Below the pieces are notes generated by a model. That model saw nothing but the letters and a program-made list of their open reading frames with translations, was not told the origin of the DNA and did no database searches. Below, piece by piece: positions 60,701-64,000 of a stretch of DNA of 64,000 nucleotides. Numbering within the stretch: position 1 is the first letter of the stretch; each line of letters starts with the position of its first letter. Source of the DNA: Metridium senile (taxonomy: Eukaryota > Cnidaria > Anthozoa > Actiniaria > Metridiidae); NCBI GenBank assembly GCA_949775045.1, contig OX459095.1:32498564-32562563 (forward strand). The letters are read 5' to 3'. A program made the position numbers and the translations under genes.

Positions 60701-62085
60701 TATATTATTCAATAAATATATTTGTTTAGTTCTTACTTTTAAATCTCTATAGCAAATCTTTCGTTCGTGCATGTGTTGTAGACCAAGAATGATTTCACAA
60801 GCATAAAATCTAACCTGTAATAAAAAAACAGCACATTGTTATAAGCACTTTTGTATAGAAAATAAGTACATAACATTTTTATGAACGTAATACACATCTA
60901 AAAGGACAATTATAATTATGAATAAACTAACTTATTACTAGATAAACAAGGGGTTGAGCGTGCAAAGACTTTCAATTTTCTACTTACAATATGGCGGAAG
61001 AAGATTATTTAGTTGATACTTACAGCACTTTCATCGAAGACGCCATGCTGTGAGAGGTGATAGTGAAGATCTCCACCTATTTATTGAGTTTGATAATATG
61101 TTTAGTTTGGTTATAAAGTTTTACTGTAAAAAGAAAATCACATTTCTTGAACTTTGAGTGTAAGGAAAAAAAATACCATGCTTGCAGAGTAGAATCCAAT
61201 TTGATAAACAACAATCTGGATTCTGTCATCTCTTACCCTGTTATTTTACATTGATCCATATAATTATGTGGGTGGTTTGTGTATGTGATTCATCGGCTTA
61301 CAGGTATATATTAGTTTGTTCCAATTATAAGATTAGGAAAACAATTTATTAATAATTATATATAGTAAAAGTTCACAAATGGCAAACGGACAGTAAAAAA
61401 AATGTACACGACTTACCATTCATTAAATCCAGTACAAAACATAGTTTGTCAGGAGTCTGGAATGCATATGTCATGCATACAATGAAAGGGCTGTTTACCT
61501 AAATATCAACATGGATTAGATTATACTAATATTTGTGAGTTGTATGCTTTTTAACTTTTTTTATATGCAAATTTAACATCATGTAGGTACAATCAAAATG
61601 GGTAATCAATTTCAATTACTATTGTTTAGACTAACAATCATGTAGACAAATATAATAGGACTGAGGAGCTAGTCAGTCTAGAAGAATAGTATTTAAAATC
61701 TTTCCCAATATTTAGATATTATACTATTTTTATATGAGAATTAGGTATTCTTACCATTGACAGCATAATTCGTTCATTTAAAGCTAATGTTTCTCCTTGT
61801 TTTAATTTAATTCTCTTTTTGTCTAAGCATTTCATAGCATACCTAAAAAAAAAAACAATCCAGAAAGGATAAGACAAAAGAAGATCATTCAAGCTGAACT
61901 AATCCCTTTGTTATTGTATAAATGTCCTTTTTATGTGACAACATTCTTGCAATTAAGGTGTAAGTTGTTTTAAATCAATGAAGCAAATATATTGAGAAAC
62001 TTGTTACATCTAAATAACTATACATGTCGGAATAAACATTATTTATGTAAGGTTAGTCAAGCTTATTTCAAACTTTTTCTTTGCC

Positions 62086-62126
<41 letters not shown>

Positions 62127-64000
62127 GCTAAATGTTGGGCAGCAATTACCCTGCAAAACAGGTGTTCTTGTGAGGGTTTCGGGTCCTACATAGCACTGGA
62201 ACCCCACTGCTTGTTTTCATCAACTGACTCCACAAGAATGCCTTTTCTCCAAGCTTAGTGTCAAGTTTTCAATTGTCTCTTTTATGGGGATTAGTCAATA
62301 AAGTATTGTAATGTATTGGATATGTGGACTAATCAATGTGCACACTACTGCAGCCACTCAGCAACCACTCCTGACAGATTTAGATCACTGTTCAACTCTA
62401 TTTCTTACATTTTTCCTGTGTCAGCTTTCCTGCAGCCATAGACTTCTCCAAATCCACCTCTGCCAATAATTCTATGTACACTGAAGTCATTCATTGTCAG
62501 CTGCAAATCAAAAATTAATGATCAAATGTATTACTTTCCAGAAAAATAAATTATGTTATGGCTGCATACATCAGAGTTGACATTCATGAAAGTATAACTG
62601 TAGCCTAAAAACAGTTTGAAAAATTATCTTAATGATTTCATTATCAATAGTAACTGAAAAATAAATGTGAAATAAATAATATTGGTCATGCAGTCACTGA
62701 AATTGCAAACTGGTGGTAAAAATAAAGGCAAAAGTCTCTGAAAAGTAATAAACTATAGAACAAACAAATAGTATGGTGTTTGTGTTTACTTACATTTATA
62801 TTCAACTCTAAGTTCTTCCACTGACAAAACCTTACCCATCTGTCACTATGAAAGGAAACCAAAGAATAATTAAAAACCAAAATATAATAAATTGATTTAT
62901 AAAACACATTAATGATTAATGAGAAATTGACAGCTAATTGACAGTGGGCATTGTAATATATCTGAGACCTGACAGTTGTGCTGGGAGACAATGCCCTACC
63001 CTTTTTGAACAGCACAACACAATATTGTATTGTTTGAAGTCTTATGGTAGTCGATGTTCACCGTCTCTGCTCCCGAACTATGGAATTCACTCCCTTCATC
63101 TTTTCGTACTTTAACTTCCGCACTAAAAACTTATATATTCAAACCGTCTATTTTTCCTAATCACTTCTCTATAAATATTCTCATTTTGCATATTATTATT
63201 ATTTTTTTTTCCTAAACAGCACTTAGAGCCGCTTTATAAATATTATCATTATTTTTATATTTTACATCCACCTTCAATAGGATTAGATGGAAAGCAGATG
63301 TGACCTCCTGCTTTACATCCTTATCCAAGAAGAAGAGGCACTGAGAGAGTAAAGTGTCTTTACCAAGGACACAACGTAATCATCCGAGCAAGGAATCAAA
63401 CCCAGACCATTAGGCCCAGAATTCGATCCTCTAACCACTAGGCCATTATGCCTCTCTAAAAATGCTTGTTAATGATTACCTTTTCAGGAATTTCCGGAAA
63501 ATAGAGCCTCTAAGACTGTCTCGTATTTCAAGCATGTAAGGCTAAAGAAATGAAATATTTAGTAAGTATATGCTATTCATATGCATTTATAATATCAGAT
63601 ATACTATATCCAATCAATAAAGTACACCGAAGAGGCTCCAATTCAAATAATTCATAACTTATAATACAATTTGCTTATACATAAAAGCCCGCCACAATGG
63701 GACAAAGGTGTTTTTGTAATTTTCTTCTGCTTATGTGAAAAGACAATAGTCTGAATTCAGGTATAAAAGGTATGTTGTGTCCGGTAGACTGTGTAACAGC
63801 TTTAGGTGATTGAGGAGAGAGGGGCTCAGTGATGATGGTGAATACTTATTGTGATTGTTCAGGTGTGTGTACTGTAGTTTTGACAATGTTTACCTCACTC
63901 TGAAGATGACACAAATGGGAGACATCAACAGTTTTTCTCAATACTACACACAGGGGGATTAATCGTCATAAGTATAATTATATTGATAAATACCTCAAAT
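52471..64000 (-). CDS. GRK2: G protein-coupled receptor kinase, GRK2/3 (beta-ARK) type, 5' partial
   Basis: Eighteen exons join in one continuous frame (535 residues to TGA at 52471-52473): 63541-63480, 62845-62794, 62500-62409, 61842-61755, 61498-61417, 61076-61024, 60814-60737, 60394-60300, 59842-59735, 59418-59352, 58653-58553, 56301-56235, 55610-55515, 55174-55099, 54761-54681, 54508-54378, 53470-53345, 52623-52471. All introns are GT-AG with matching phases. Bases 64000-63994 may be the edge of the preceding exon. Order: end of the RGS-homology region, AGC-family kinase domain, PH domain and C-terminal helix. GRK2/3 phosphorylates agonist-occupied receptors and is recruited to membranes by G beta-gamma through the PH region. 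About 145 N-terminal residues are expected beyond the window, judging from the family length of about 690. Introns carry many foldback elements. Confidence 0.96.
54077..54322. repeat. Foldback element in a GRK intron
   Basis: TTACTGTGCGACTCGCCGTA and its inverted partner TACGGCGAGTCGCACAGTAA bound the element; the inner arms pair AAACGTTTTGATGAATTTT with AAATTCATCAAACG and ACATTATTTTGA with TCAAAATAATGT. Confidence 0.85.
55099..59418 (-). CDS. GRK2: GRK exons: kinase C-lobe and AGC tail
   Basis: 59418-59352 encodes [20 protein letters not shown]; 58653-58553 encodes [17 protein letters not shown]; 56301-56235 encodes [14 protein letters not shown]; 55610-55515 encodes [20 protein letters not shown] and the acidic GSFDEDD; 55174-55099 encodes [20 protein letters not shown]. 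These match the large lobe and the AGC C-terminal extension leading back to the RH domain. Confidence 0.95.
55798..55878. repeat. Near-perfect hairpin in a GRK intron
   Basis: AGTCTCCCTCGCAGCCGTTA pairs with TAACGGCTGCGAGGGAGACT; the loop has a duplicated GGGCTTCCTGTC. I associate this arm sequence, from memory, with coral genomes. Confidence 0.88.
56019..56129. repeat. Foldback element FB-6, copy 2, in a GRK intron
   Basis: AATAGTCCCCTTCACAGTTC and GAATTGTGAAGGGGACTATT are inverted; the middle shares GATGCAAAGGCCTGGC with the 4412-4623 copy. Confidence 0.85.
56488..56612. repeat. Foldback element FB-5, copy 2, in a GRK intron
   Basis: TAAACGTCGCATCTTACAGG and GTGCCGAATCTAATGCAAAT with inverted partners; matches 4290-4410. 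Confidence 0.85.
56735..56815 (+). mobile_element. LINE 3' end fragment (L2/CR1-like)
   Basis: TTAAGCGCTCTTGCTC then AAAAAGCGCTGTATAAGTTA and ACCACTATTATAA resemble the GCGCTATATAA-plus-microsatellite tails of L2-type LINEs. No ORF remains. Confidence 0.5.
57292..57583. repeat. Foldback element, family FB-11, in a GRK intron
   Basis: TATACACCCTTTCCGAGAAA and TTTCTCGGAAAGGGTGTATA are inverted; next inward are ATCACCCGTGAAAAG and CTTTTCACTTCACGGGTGA. One arm recurs at 33590-33660. Confidence 0.85.
57584..58552. other. GRK intron remainder
   Basis: AT-rich, with TTTA-type simple repeats at 58380-58530. No coding or structured element seen. Confidence 0.5.
59735..62500 (-). CDS. GRK2: GRK exons: kinase N-lobe and catalytic loop
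   Basis: Exon 62500-62409 has the glycine loop [12 protein letters not shown]; 61842-61755 has the ATP lysine in [10 protein letters not shown]; 61498-61417 has [16 protein letters not shown]; 61076-61024 has [14 protein letters not shown]; 60814-60737 has the catalytic loop CYRDLK (Tyr in place of the HRD His, normal for GRKs); 60394-60300 has [20 protein letters not shown] with the metal-binding Asp; 59842-59735 has [10 protein letters not shown] and [14 protein letters not shown]. All catalytic residues are present, so the kinase should be active. Confidence 0.96.
61858..61963. repeat. FB-8 MITE, copy 4 (truncated), in a GRK intron
   Basis: AAGACAAAAGAAGATCATTC, AAGCTGAACT and the right end ATTCTTGCAATTAAGGTGTA; the left end is missing. 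It starts within about 20 bases of the exon at 61842, inside the acceptor-side intron. Confidence 0.75.
62090..62123. repeat. (TA)n microsatellite
   Basis: Uninterrupted TA run in a GRK intron. Confidence 0.92.
62794..64000 (-). CDS. GRK2: GRK exons: C-terminal part of the RGS-homology region
   Basis: Exon 63541-63480 encodes [20 protein letters not shown] and exon 62845-62794 encodes [17 protein letters not shown], the last helices of the RH domain leading into the kinase domain in GRK2/3. The tentative exon edge at 64000-63994 (A TTT GAG before GTATTT) ends in phase 0, which fits the phase-0 start at 63541. Confidence 0.88.
63036..63250 (+). pseudogene. LINE retrotransposon ORF2 C-terminal remnant and 3' end
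   Basis: Forward strand, antisense to GRK. It encodes [20 protein letters not shown] and KTYIF, the conserved W-N-S-L-P end of many L2/CR1/RTE-like reverse transcriptase proteins, followed by a stop near 63213 and the tail GCACTTAGAGCCGCTTTATAAA. The short upstream match SYGSR is one base out of frame, so the copy is broken. Confidence 0.7.
63251..63460 (-). mobile_element. tRNA-derived SINE, family S2
   Basis: On the minus strand TGGCCTAGTGGTTAGAGG fits an A box (about 63445-63428) and GGTTTGATTCC (63402-63392) fits a B box at tRNA-like distance. The body reads GTTGTGTCCTTGGTAAAGAC then ACTTTACTCTCTCAGTGCCT. It lies between GRK exons and meets the LINE fragment tail to tail. Confidence 0.75.

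Overview
This is metazoan nuclear DNA, AT-rich and intron-rich, with no bacterial-style operons, ribosome binding sites or CRISPR arrays. The recognisable genes are animal ones: a beta-adrenergic-receptor-kinase type GRK with introns throughout, and two NK-like homeobox genes. Between them lies a dense population of short foldback (MITE-like) elements, tRNA-derived SINE-like repeats, LINE 3' ends and microsatellites. Several repeat words (for example CGCAGCCGTTATTA at 55808 and CGAAACGTCAG near 49610) are ones I associate from memory with coral and sea-anemone genomes, so an anthozoan cnidarian is my best guess. The phylum call is moderate and the species is unknown.

Layout. 1-3.2 kb (+): the last three exons of a PPP-family Ser/Thr phosphatase; the gene starts to the left of the window. 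3.2-13 kb: intergenic, packed with foldback elements, two of which show one element inserted inside another with a TA target duplication, plus a SINE-like copy and a long CAT/ATC microsatellite. 13.2-17.1 kb: one 3.9-kb element with roughly 0.9-kb terminal inverted repeats bounded by TTAA. 17.1-21.3 kb: diverged repeats only. 21.3-24.7 kb (-): homeobox gene A, two exons. 25.1-25.2 kb: a non-coding block upstream of A. 26-41 kb: gene-free, with several tandem-repeat clusters and a long AAAAG microsatellite. 41.3-43.7 kb (-): homeobox gene B, a paralogue of A with the same intron position. 44.05-44.16 kb: the counterpart of the non-coding block, upstream of B. 44.2-52.4 kb: repeats. 52.5-64 kb (-): GRK2/3-type kinase, 18 coding exons read in frame from within the RGS-homology region to the stop, plus a possible exon edge at 63994-64000; its 5' part lies beyond the window.

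The two homeobox genes are a tandem duplicate sharing exon structure, the first residues of the protein, the homeodomain and an upstream non-coding block rich in CAATTA/ATTA words. This duplicated coding-plus-regulatory unit is the most interesting content of the window. GRK and phosphatase act in general signalling; nothing in the sequence ties them functionally to the homeobox pair.
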